From positions 3,317,501 through 3,381,500 of the forward strand of contig NZ_CP060695.1 of assembly GCF_014352875.1 (NCBI RefSeq): a DNA stretch of 64,000 nucleotides. Direction: 5' to 3'. The first letter of the stretch is position 1; every line of letters begins with the position of its first letter. Positions 7,875 to 15,804 of the stretch are shown piece after piece. The notes beneath the pieces are model-generated. The model searched no databases and was not told where the DNA came from. It worked only from the letters and a program-made list of their open reading frames with translations. Made by a program: the position numbers and the translations under genes. Source of the DNA: Polaribacter pectinis. Its GTDB lineage: Bacteria; Bacteroidota; Bacteroidia; Flavobacteriales; Flavobacteriaceae.

Positions 7875-9665
7875 ATGTCTGCATCTTTAGAACTTCAAAT
7901 ACAAACCTTACCCAATACACCAGGAGTGTATCAATATTTCGATAAAAATGATGTAATTATTTATGTAGGAAAAGCAAAGAATTTAAAGAAAAGAGTTTCT
8001 TCTTACTTCAATAAGAACCATGAAAATGGTAAAACACGCGTTTTAGTTAAAAAAATAGCACACATTAAACATATTGTTGTAGAAACTGAAACGGATGCTT
8101 TATTGCTAGAAAATAATCTTATAAAAAAATACAAACCTCGCTATAATATTTTATTAAAAGACGATAAAAGTTACCCTTGGCTTTGTATAAAAAAAGAACG
8201 TTTTCCAAGACTTTTTATGACACGTAGAGTTATTAAAGATGGCTCTGAATATTTTGGTCCATATACATCTGTAAGAACAGTTAGGGTTTTATTAGATTTA
8301 ATAAAAGAATTGTATCCGTTAAGAACTTGTAAATATGATTTGAGTCAGCAAAATATAAACGAAGGCAAATATAAAGTCTGTTTAGAATATCATCTAAAAA
8401 ACTGTAAAGGTGCTTGTGAAGGGTTAGAAACAGAAGCTAATTACAACGATTCTATTAAAGAAATTAGGAATATCATTAAAGGGAACTTTAAAGAAAGTCT
8501 AGAGAAGTTTAATAAAATGATGATGATTGCTGCTGAAAAAATGGAGTTTGAAGAAGCACAAAAAATTAAAGAAAAACTAAATTTATTAAGCAATTACCAA
8601 GCAAAATCTACTATTATAAATCCATCTATAAATAATGTAGATGTATTTTCTATTATTTCTGATGAAACCCATGGTTATGCAAACTTTTTAAAGATTTCTA
8701 ACGGTTCTATTATTCAATCTCATACCACAGAAATTAAGAAAAAATTAGACGAAACAGATAAAGAATTATTAGAATTATTTATAGTTGAAATAAGACAACG
8801 TTTCAACTCTCAATCACCAGAAATTTATGTGCCTTTTAAAGTTAATTTAGGAGAAACTGTAAAAGTTACAATCCCTAAATTAGGCGATAAAAAAAGAATT
8901 GTAGAATTATCTGAAAGGAATGCAAAATACTACAGACAAGAACAATTTAAGCAAATTAAAATTGTAGATCCAGATAGACATGTAAAAAGAATTATGGCGC
9001 AAATGAAAAAAGATTTGCGTTTAAAAGAAGAGCCAAGACATATAGAATGTTTCGATAATTCTAATATTCAAGGAACAAACCCAGTTGCAGCTTGTGTAGT
9101 TTTTAAAGATGGAAAACCAAGTAAAAAAGACTACAGACATTATAATATTAAAACGGTTGTGGGTCCAGATGATTTTGGTTCTATGGAAGAGGTTGTTTAT
9201 AGAAGATACAAGCGTTTGCTGGCTGAAGATGAACCTTTACCACAATTAATTATTGTAGATGGTGGAAAAGGACAATTATCATCTGCCTTAAAAAGTTTAG
9301 ATATTTTAGGTTTAAGAGGTAAGATTGCCATTATTGGTATTGCCAAAAGATTAGAAGAAATTTATTATCCAGATGATCCAATACCATTATATTTAGATAA
9401 AAAATCTGAAACTCTAAAAATTACACAGTATTTAAGAAACGAAGCACATAGATTTGGTATTACATTTCATAGAAATAAAAGAAGTAAAAGTGCTATAAAA
9501 TCTGAATTAGAACAAATACCAGATGTTGGTGCACAAACAATTACCTCTTTATTACGTAAATTTAAATCGGCTAAACGTGTTAAAGAAGCTTCTTTAGAAG
9601 ACCTAAAAAATGAAATTGGGCATTCAAGAGCCACGAAAGTGTATAACTTTTACCACAAAAAATAA
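7875..9665 (+). CDS. uvrC: Excinuclease ABC subunit C
   Basis: 596 residues. UvrC makes both incisions in nucleotide excision repair with UvrAB. The GIY-YIG nuclease domain is at about 12-95 (GVYQYFDKND, IIYVGKAKNLKKRVSSYF), the UVR motif that binds UvrB near 210-240 (EKMEFEEAQKIKEKL), the RNase H-like 5'-incision domain from about 390 (HIECFDNSNIQGTNPVAACV, IIVDGGKGQLSSA with catalytic Asp), and tandem helix-hairpin-helix motifs at the C-terminus (IPDVGAQTITSLLRKF). Length and domain order are normal. The patatin gene follows after 2 bp. Confidence 0.97.
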   Translation: MSASLELQIQTLPNTPGVYQYFDKNDVIIYVGKAKNLKKRVSSYFNKNHENGKTRVLVKKIAHIKHIVVETETDALLLENNLIKKYKPRYNILLKDDKSYPWLCIKKERFPRLFMTRRVIKDGSEYFGPYTSVRTVRVLLDLIKELYPLRTCKYDLSQQNINEGKYKVCLEYHLKNCKGACEGLETEANYNDSIKEIRNIIKGNFKESLEKFNKMMMIAAEKMEFEEAQKIKEKLNLLSNYQAKSTIINPSINNVDVFSIISDETHGYANFLKISNGSIIQSHTTEIKKKLDETDKELLELFIVEIRQRFNSQSPEIYVPFKVNLGETVKVTIPKLGDKKRIVELSERNAKYYRQEQFKQIKIVDPDRHVKRIMAQMKKDLRLKEEPRHIECFDNSNIQGTNPVAACVVFKDGKPSKKDYRHYNIKTVVGPDDFGSMEEVVYRRYKRLLAEDEPLPQLIIVDGGKGQLSSALKSLDILGLRGKIAIIGIAKRLEEIYYPDDPIPLYLDKKSETLKITQYLRNEAHRFGITFHRNKRSKSAIKSELEQIPDVGAQTITSLLRKFKSAKRVKEASLEDLKNEIGHSRATKVYNFYHKK

Positions 9666-9667
9666 TT

Positions 9668-11866
9668 ATGAAAAAATATATATTCCTCCTTTTTATTTTG
9701 ATTTCTTTCTCTGTTTTTTCACAAAAAAAGCAACCTAAAATAGGTTTGGTTTTAAGTGGTGGTGGCGCAAAAGGATTTGCACATATTGGGGTTTTAAAAG
9801 AGATAGACAAAGCCGGAATTCAATTAGATTATATTGGCGGAACAAGTATGGGAGCTATAATTGGAGGTTTATACGCTGCTGGTTATTCTGCAAATCAAAT
9901 AGAAGAAATAGTTTTAAAAACAGATTTTTTAACCCTTATAAGAGACAGGTTGCCAAGAAGTTCTGAAACTTTTTTTGAGAAAGAATATGGAGAAAAAACG
10001 GTTATAACATTGCCTGTAAATAAAGGACGAGTTGGTTTGCCTAGAGGTATTTCTAAAGGACAGAATGTATTAAATTTATTGTTAGAATTATTCGATTCTG
10101 TAGATGGGAATCAAGATTTTTCTAAACTTTCTATCCCTTTTTTCTGTATTGCTACAGATGTAGAAAATGGTTCGCCAGTAATATTAGAAAAAGGTTCTTT
10201 ACCAATTGCATTAAGAGCTAGTGGTTCTTTTCCATCTCTTTTAAACCCTGTGGATGTTGGAGACAAACTTTTAGTAGATGGTGGTATTGCTAATAATTTT
10301 CCTGTAAGTGTAATGAAAAATAAAGGAATAGATATTGTTATTGGAGTAGATGTAGAAGGTAAGTTATTTCAAAAAGACAAAATTAATTCTGTTGTTGCAT
10401 TATTAAACCAAATTATGAGCTATCAAATGTATAGCAAAACAGATGAGGAAATTAAGAAATTAGATGTTTACATTCATCCAGAAATACAAAGTTACACAGT
10501 TGTAGATTTTGACAAAAAGAATGAAATTTTAGAAAAAGGAAATATTGAGGCAAAAAAATACACAAAAGTTTTTGAAGAAATAGCGGCTAAACAAATTGTA
10601 AAAAGAAAAAGAAAAACATTAAAGTTTTCTACAAAGAAACTTTTAATATCGTCTATAGGTATTGATGGTGCAGAAAATTATACAAGAGCTTATGTTCTTG
10701 GAAAACTGAATATTAAAGAAGGAGATAGTTTGTCTAGAAATGATATTACTAAAAAAATATACTTATTATCTGCAACTAGAAATTATAATAGAATAGAGTA
10801 CAACCTAATAAAGAAAATAGACAAAAGCTATTTGTTAGATTTTAAAGTAAAGGAATCTGACGAAAATGCAAATCTTCAAATTGGTGTTCATTATGATTTG
10901 CTATATAAATCTAGTGTTTTGGCAACTTACAATCAAAAACATTTACTTAAAGACAATGACTTGTTTTCTTTAGATATGATTTTGGGAGATAACTTAAGGT
11001 ATAATTTAAGCTATTTTGTAGATAATGGTTTTTATGTTAGTTATGGTTTTAGGTCTAGATATAATCATTTTAGAAGTAATTCTAAATTTAACCAAGTTTC
11101 TAATTTACCAAATGTAAGTAAGGTTAATTTAAGTTATTCAGATATTACAAATCAAACTTTTTTTCAAACTACATTTAATAGAAAATTTGCTTTAGGACTT
11201 GGTTTAGAACATAAATGGGTTAGAGCCGCTACAGAAACTTTAGCATCTACAGTAAACCCAGATGGTATTATAGATAAAAGTCATTATTACAATGTTTTTG
11301 GGTATTTAAAACTAGATACTTACAATAAAAGATACTTTGCAACCAAAGGTTATTTTGCAGATTTAAACTTTAAATGGTACATGGCATCATCAGATTATAA
11401 TAAAGATTTTAAAATGTTTTCTCAAGGAAAAGGTACTATAGGTTTTGCTACTTCTTTTGGTGATAGATTTACGTTTCAGAATACAAATGAAGCAGGTTTT
11501 ACATTTGGTAAACCAACTTCTAATATTTTCGATTTTTATTTAGGAGATTATAACCAGAATTACATAAATACTTTTGTTTCTCTTTATGGTTATGAGTTTA
11601 CAGCAATGTCTAATAACTCTTTTGTTAAATCTCAATTCGATTTTAGATATAGAGTAGGAGAAAGGCATTATTTTTCTGTAATAGCAAACTACGCAAGACT
11701 AGAAGAAAATGTTTTTAAAAACATAGATTTATTTGACAATATAAAATCTGGTTACGCTTTAGGTTACAGTTACGATTCTTTTTTAGGTCCTGTAGAACTT
11801 AAATATAGTTGGTCTCCAGATACTAAAAAAAGATATTGGCTATTTAATTTAGGGTTTTGGTTTTAG
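9668..11866 (+). CDS. Patatin-like phospholipase with outer-membrane barrel
   Basis: 732 residues. A signal peptide (to about residue 19) precedes a patatin domain with the oxyanion loop GGGAKGF, catalytic Ser60 in GGTSMGA and catalytic Asp204 in DGGIANNFP. A POTRA-like segment (about 320-400) and a C-terminal beta-barrel of the Omp85/surface-antigen type follow, ending in an aromatic residue (NLGFWF). This is the architecture of PlpD-type proteins, in which the barrel anchors or exports the lipase. It lies 2 bp after uvrC, probably cotranscribed, with no evident functional tie. The physiological substrate is unknown; activity on phospholipids is the family expectation. Confidence 0.9.
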   Translation: MKKYIFLLFILISFSVFSQKKQPKIGLVLSGGGAKGFAHIGVLKEIDKAGIQLDYIGGTSMGAIIGGLYAAGYSANQIEEIVLKTDFLTLIRDRLPRSSETFFEKEYGEKTVITLPVNKGRVGLPRGISKGQNVLNLLLELFDSVDGNQDFSKLSIPFFCIATDVENGSPVILEKGSLPIALRASGSFPSLLNPVDVGDKLLVDGGIANNFPVSVMKNKGIDIVIGVDVEGKLFQKDKINSVVALLNQIMSYQMYSKTDEEIKKLDVYIHPEIQSYTVVDFDKKNEILEKGNIEAKKYTKVFEEIAAKQIVKRKRKTLKFSTKKLLISSIGIDGAENYTRAYVLGKLNIKEGDSLSRNDITKKIYLLSATRNYNRIEYNLIKKIDKSYLLDFKVKESDENANLQIGVHYDLLYKSSVLATYNQKHLLKDNDLFSLDMILGDNLRYNLSYFVDNGFYVSYGFRSRYNHFRSNSKFNQVSNLPNVSKVNLSYSDITNQTFFQTTFNRKFALGLGLEHKWVRAATETLASTVNPDGIIDKSHYYNVFGYLKLDTYNKRYFATKGYFADLNFKWYMASSDYNKDFKMFSQGKGTIGFATSFGDRFTFQNTNEAGFTFGKPTSNIFDFYLGDYNQNYINTFVSLYGYEFTAMSNNSFVKSQFDFRYRVGERHYFSVIANYARLEENVFKNIDLFDNIKSGYALGYSYDSFLGPVELKYSWSPDTKKRYWLFNLGFWF

Positions 11867-11880
11867 TAAAAATAAGACAT

Positions 11881-11914
11881 AAAAAAAACCATGAAGAAAT
11901 TCATGGTTTTTTTT
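11881..11914. terminator. Bidirectional terminator between convergent genes
   Basis: A perfect 15-bp stem (CCATGAA with eight flanking A, and its complement) closed by a GAAA loop, with T runs in both directions. It lies 14 bp after the patatin gene and 17 bp after the leftward phosphate transporter gene. Confidence 0.9.
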
Positions 11915-11931
11915 ATGTCTAAAACTTATAC

Positions 11932-14184
11932 TTATTGTACTTGTTTTGTACTTAAATGAAACTCTTCATACGTTTGTAACAAGTTCATTAAAGCTGTAAT
12001 TAAATCTTTTGTTTCTAACAACACACTAAAGTATAATGTAGTGTTTTTAGGACTTGTTTCATCTGTTCTAATTCTAGCAACTTGCTTTTCTATAGATGCA
12101 GATACATTCTTTAATAATTGATTTTTCTCTATTAAAAGTGCATTTAAATCATCTAGATCTCTATTTTCAAAAATAGCTGCTTCTTTATTTAATAAAGTAG
12201 ATAACTGAATATCTATTTCTTTTAAATCTTTTATTTGTCCTTTCTTTAAGTTTTTATGATTATTATTTACGTGTTTGTAACTTGCTCTAGAAATATAACT
12301 AATAGATTGTGCTACATCTTGTAAATAACCTAAAACCATAATATAAAATCTACTTGCCTGAACAGAAGTGTCATCTAAAGATTTAATAAAATAGAAAACA
12401 CCATCTTTTAAACCATCAATCTCATCGTTTAATTTTTTAACGTGTTTGTCAGTTTTACGTAACTTGTTTAAATCATGATTAGCTAAATCATTTACAACAT
12501 TGGTATATAATTTATTTACACGAGATATTACTTCAGAAATATGATCTGCACTTTCTTCAATTACTCCATTAATAGTAATTAACTCTGCTCTTTCTATATA
12601 TTCTTGTTTTTTAACTTCTTTAGTGTTCTTTCTATGTATTAAAGTATTTCTTCCAATTAATAAAGCAACTACTGCTAATAAAATAGGAATCATAACTACA
12701 TTCCAGCTAATTAAATATGCTACAACAGCTGCTGCTAAAAAGGCTGTAATTGCAGTTAAAAACCAACCACCAATTACATTAAGTACACCAGCAACTCTGT
12801 AAACAGCACTTTCTCTTCCCCAAGCTCTATCTGCTAAAGATGTACCCATTGCAACCATAAAAGTTACATAAGTTGTAGATAAAGGTAGTTTCATAGAAGT
12901 TGCAATAGATATTAAAATACCTGCAACAATAAGGTTTACAGCTGCTCTTACTAAATCGAAAGCTGGCAACTCAAAAGTTTTATCTTTTGGTAATTCTATA
13001 ACAGGTTTTTGAAATTTAGAATCTATAAATTCTAAGGTAGATTTAGGTACTATATAACTAATTCCTGTGTTAATAGCCATTGCAGCTCTTACAACTACTC
13101 TAGATAATGGATTAGGTTGAAATTTTTCATGTCCTTCACCTTGTCTAGATAAATCGATACCCGTTTTTATTACATTTTGTGCTTTACTAGAAGTCCATAA
13201 AGTAACAACCATAACACCTCCAGCCAATAATAATAACCAAACATTAGATGGTACTTTCTTTGCTAAAATCCCCATAGAAAAGGCATCTGCAGCAACTCCA
13301 GAAACTTCCCAAGCTTGGTAAGAATTCCAAGCTGCAATTGGTACACCAACAAAGTTTACCAAATCATTACCAGAGAAAGCCATTGCTAAAGAAAAAGTAC
13401 CAACTCCAATAATTAATTTTAAAATATTAATTTTAAAAGCAGATATTAAAAGTTGCGAAATTAAAGACCAAGCAACAAAGCTTCCAGCAATAATTCCTAT
13501 TGTATTTCCTTCAATTAAATGTTTTACATCTCCATAAAAAGGTGTTCCTTTCATTCCTTTTATAATGATGAAATAAGTAATTGCAGTTATTGCAAAACCA
13601 CCAAATAAAGCATTAATGTAAGTTGCTCTTTTTTCAAAATTGAAAGAATAAATTAGTCTAGAGACAAATTGTACTAACGCACCAACAGAGAAAGCTACCA
13701 CAACAGAAAGTAAGATTCCATTGATAATTTCTAACGCTTTTTTATGGTTGATATAGTTCCAAATATCTGAAATTGATTGAGAATCGTTTGCAGAAATCTT
13801 TATTAAAGAAATACAAACTGCTGCTCCTAACAATTCAAAAACAATAGAAACTGTTGTTGAGGTTGGCATTCCTAAAGAATTAAAGATATCTAATAATAGA
13901 ATATCTGTAATCATAACTGCCATAAAAATAAACATGATGTCTTGGAACATAAACATGCTAGGATTAAAAATCCCTTTACGTGCAACTTCCATCATTCCAC
14001 TAGAAGTAATTGCACCAAAGAATACACCTAAACTGGCAATTATCATTATGTTTCTAACTGATATTGCTTTAGAGCCAATTGCCGAGTTTAAAAAGTTTAC
14101 AGCATCATTACTAACTCCTACTACTAAATCTACAATAGCTAAAACAGCTAAAGCGACTAACATTAAAATATATGGATCTCCCAT
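11932..14184 (-). CDS. PiT-family inorganic phosphate transporter with PhoU-like C-terminus
   Basis: 750 residues. Two PHO4 signature repeats (VVGVSNDAVNFLNSAIGSKA at about 22-41; SGNDLVNFVGVPIAAW near 270) and about 11-12 membrane helices identify a low-affinity Pi:cation symporter of the inner membrane. The last 220 residues (from about 530) are soluble and helical with several paired helices, like PhoU, which is usually a separate protein encoded next to pit. The porin gene lies 79 bp upstream in the same direction, and both probably serve phosphate uptake. The fused arrangement is common among Bacteroidetes. Confidence 0.9.
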   Translation of the reverse strand: MGDPYILMLVALAVLAIVDLVVGVSNDAVNFLNSAIGSKAISVRNIMIIASLGVFFGAITSSGMMEVARKGIFNPSMFMFQDIMFIFMAVMITDILLLDIFNSLGMPTSTTVSIVFELLGAAVCISLIKISANDSQSISDIWNYINHKKALEIINGILLSVVVAFSVGALVQFVSRLIYSFNFEKRATYINALFGGFAITAITYFIIIKGMKGTPFYGDVKHLIEGNTIGIIAGSFVAWSLISQLLISAFKINILKLIIGVGTFSLAMAFSGNDLVNFVGVPIAAWNSYQAWEVSGVAADAFSMGILAKKVPSNVWLLLLAGGVMVVTLWTSSKAQNVIKTGIDLSRQGEGHEKFQPNPLSRVVVRAAMAINTGISYIVPKSTLEFIDSKFQKPVIELPKDKTFELPAFDLVRAAVNLIVAGILISIATSMKLPLSTTYVTFMVAMGTSLADRAWGRESAVYRVAGVLNVIGGWFLTAITAFLAAAVVAYLISWNVVMIPILLAVVALLIGRNTLIHRKNTKEVKKQEYIERAELITINGVIEESADHISEVISRVNKLYTNVVNDLANHDLNKLRKTDKHVKKLNDEIDGLKDGVFYFIKSLDDTSVQASRFYIMVLGYLQDVAQSISYISRASYKHVNNNHKNLKKGQIKDLKEIDIQLSTLLNKEAAIFENRDLDDLNALLIEKNQLLKNVSASIEKQVARIRTDETSPKNTTLYFSVLLETKDLITALMNLLQTYEEFHLSTKQVQ

Positions 14185-14263
14185 TTTGTTTGATTAAATT
14201 AAGTTTTGCAAATTTACAAACACAAAAAATTGTGAATGTTACCTTTATGTTATATTAATTACC

Positions 14264-15472
14264 TTAAAAATGTATATCAACTTGAAGTCTATATAACAAT
14301 TGATTTGTTTTAAAACCAATGTCTGTATAGCTTACATCTGTTTGTACTTTTAACTTATGTCCTGCAATATATTTAGATAATCCCAAAGTATATTGATTTT
14401 CTGCACCTTTTCCTGTAATATTTTTATCTAAAGTAACATTTGTGTAGCGTGCAGAAACTTCTAATGTTTTAGAAAGTAAATATCCTGTCTGTAAATTTAA
14501 ACCATTACCAACTTGTACTTCATCTCCAGTTAAAGTTCCATCAGAGTTTTTTGCTAAAGCATCTCCTGCAGTTCTATTTGCATATTCTGCCATAAAAGAG
14601 AAACCTTTATGTTTATACATAGCATCAATAAATAAAGTTGAAATATTTGTTGAGAAAAAACCTGTATCATTTAACATATAAGAACCTTGGTTACTTCTTG
14701 TTCTAGAGGCATTGTTATTAAAATCGTACGCAAAACCAACAGATAATTTTGGGTTTTGTTCAAACTTTAAATCACTTCCTTTATAATCTCCTTTGCTTGT
14801 AAAATCTCCAAAAGGAAATAACTCAACTCTTGTAGTATATTGGTGTCCACCAATATTTCCTGTGGTAACATTTCTTCCTTCACCTTGTGCAATAGAAAAA
14901 ATTTCTTTTACTAAAAAAGTATCAGTAAGGTTAAATTTATGTCTTAATTGTACTCCAATATCTCTATCAATATTAAATCTACTGTTTAATAAAGACCTAT
15001 CTACTTGCTGTAAATTTGCTGAAGAAATAACACGTTCTCTGTTACCTGGTAATTTAGTTTGTCCAAACCATAAAACAAAGTTTCCTGTAAAATTCCATTT
15101 TAAAACGGCATCCATTACATATCTAGGAGAGTTGCTTGTGTATTTTGATGCACCAGATTGATCTCTGTTAGATAAACCCAATTCAATCTTATATTTTAAT
15201 TTTGGTGAAAATGCAAAACCATCAAACTTTAAACGAGATCTTCTAATTAACATAGAAGTTTCTGGATTAGAAAGTCCGTTACTAATATCCCATCTAGAAG
15301 TAGCAAGCGTTTGAAAACGTAAACCAACTTTCATAGTAAAGGTACTGTCTTTTCCAACTAGATTAAAAAGACCTTTTCCAAATTTTGGTGCATTAGTTTC
15401 TTGAGCGTTTGTAGTTAAAAAAATACAAACACACAGTAAAGTTACTACTTTTTGTAGCACAGATAATTTCAT
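14264..15472 (-). CDS. Phosphate-selective porin O/P-type outer-membrane porin
   Basis: 402 residues from the ATG at 15472; a TTG 24 bp earlier would extend the frame but would spoil the signal peptide MKLSVLQKVVTLLCVCIFLTTNAQ. The mature protein has many alternating amphipathic strands (GLRFQTLATSRWD, RSRLKFDGFAFSPKLKYKIELGL, WFGQTKLPGNRERVIS) and ends LLYRLQVDIHF with a terminal aromatic residue, as in OprP/OprO family barrels. It likely admits phosphate or other anions. It precedes the PiT gene. Its leader carries a terminator-like hairpin (15541-15573) that could control expression. Confidence 0.85.
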   Translation of the reverse strand: MKLSVLQKVVTLLCVCIFLTTNAQETNAPKFGKGLFNLVGKDSTFTMKVGLRFQTLATSRWDISNGLSNPETSMLIRRSRLKFDGFAFSPKLKYKIELGLSNRDQSGASKYTSNSPRYVMDAVLKWNFTGNFVLWFGQTKLPGNRERVISSANLQQVDRSLLNSRFNIDRDIGVQLRHKFNLTDTFLVKEIFSIAQGEGRNVTTGNIGGHQYTTRVELFPFGDFTSKGDYKGSDLKFEQNPKLSVGFAYDFNNNASRTRSNQGSYMLNDTGFFSTNISTLFIDAMYKHKGFSFMAEYANRTAGDALAKNSDGTLTGDEVQVGNGLNLQTGYLLSKTLEVSARYTNVTLDKNITGKGAENQYTLGLSKYIAGHKLKVQTDVSYTDIGFKTNQLLYRLQVDIHF

Positions 15473-15540
15473 AATTATTAGTTTTTGTCGCTGCAAATAA
15501 CCAATAGTTATGTTAAGGTAATGTTAATATATCATTAATA

Positions 15541-15573
15541 AAACAAAAAAACTGCCTTTGGCCAAAGGCAGTT
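15541..15573 (-). terminator. Terminator-like hairpin in the porin leader
   Basis: On the minus strand AACTGCCTTT-GGCC-AAAGGCAGTT is followed directly by a T-rich run (15550 down to 15541). It is oriented to stop leftward transcripts, yet no leftward gene lies upstream of it before the divergent TonB gene. It therefore lies in the 5' leader of the porin gene, about 70 bp before the ATG, or ends a small leftward RNA made from the divergent promoter region. Confidence 0.6.
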
Positions 15574-15674
15574 AGTCATATAAAAGTTGACAAAAACTAT
15601 AATTATAATGACTTTAATTATCTCTAAAGATATTACAAATATGAACCCAACATTTAAACTAAATGTTCTCTGAA

Positions 15675-15722
15675 AATTAAAAAATTGTTAACAAATTTCA
15701 TCTAATTAACATCTAGTTAATG
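15675..15722. promoter_or_regulatory. TTAACA repeats in the porin/TonB divergent region
   Basis: The 332-bp region between the porin and TonB receptor genes has TTAACA at 15688-15693 and 15706-15711, the latter followed after 5 bp by TTAATG, and on the minus strand TTAACA, 5 bp, TTAATT (15691 to 15675). Tandem TTAACA with 11-bp period is the Pho-box form known from Bacillus PhoP. An exact inverted repeat ATTAAC-N5-GTTAAT lies at 15705-15721. Assignment to phosphate control is inference; the region is A/T rich. The hairpin at 15541-15573 is the only other structure I see. Confidence 0.35.
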
Positions 15723-15804
15723 TTTCTGTAATACAATCATAATTTACAACTAACATAGAGTTTACAAATGCAGTAGACTTTTGCAACTGTAAATTATACA
15801 TAAA

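Noticed and set aside
14793..15161. A 122-codon plus-strand frame opposite the porin gene
   Set aside because: The porin frame has a signal peptide and strand pattern; the opposite frame has no recognisable feature.
15473..15496. Upstream TTG start for the porin
   Set aside because: The added residues precede a normal signal peptide and have no support; ATG at 15472 is preferred.
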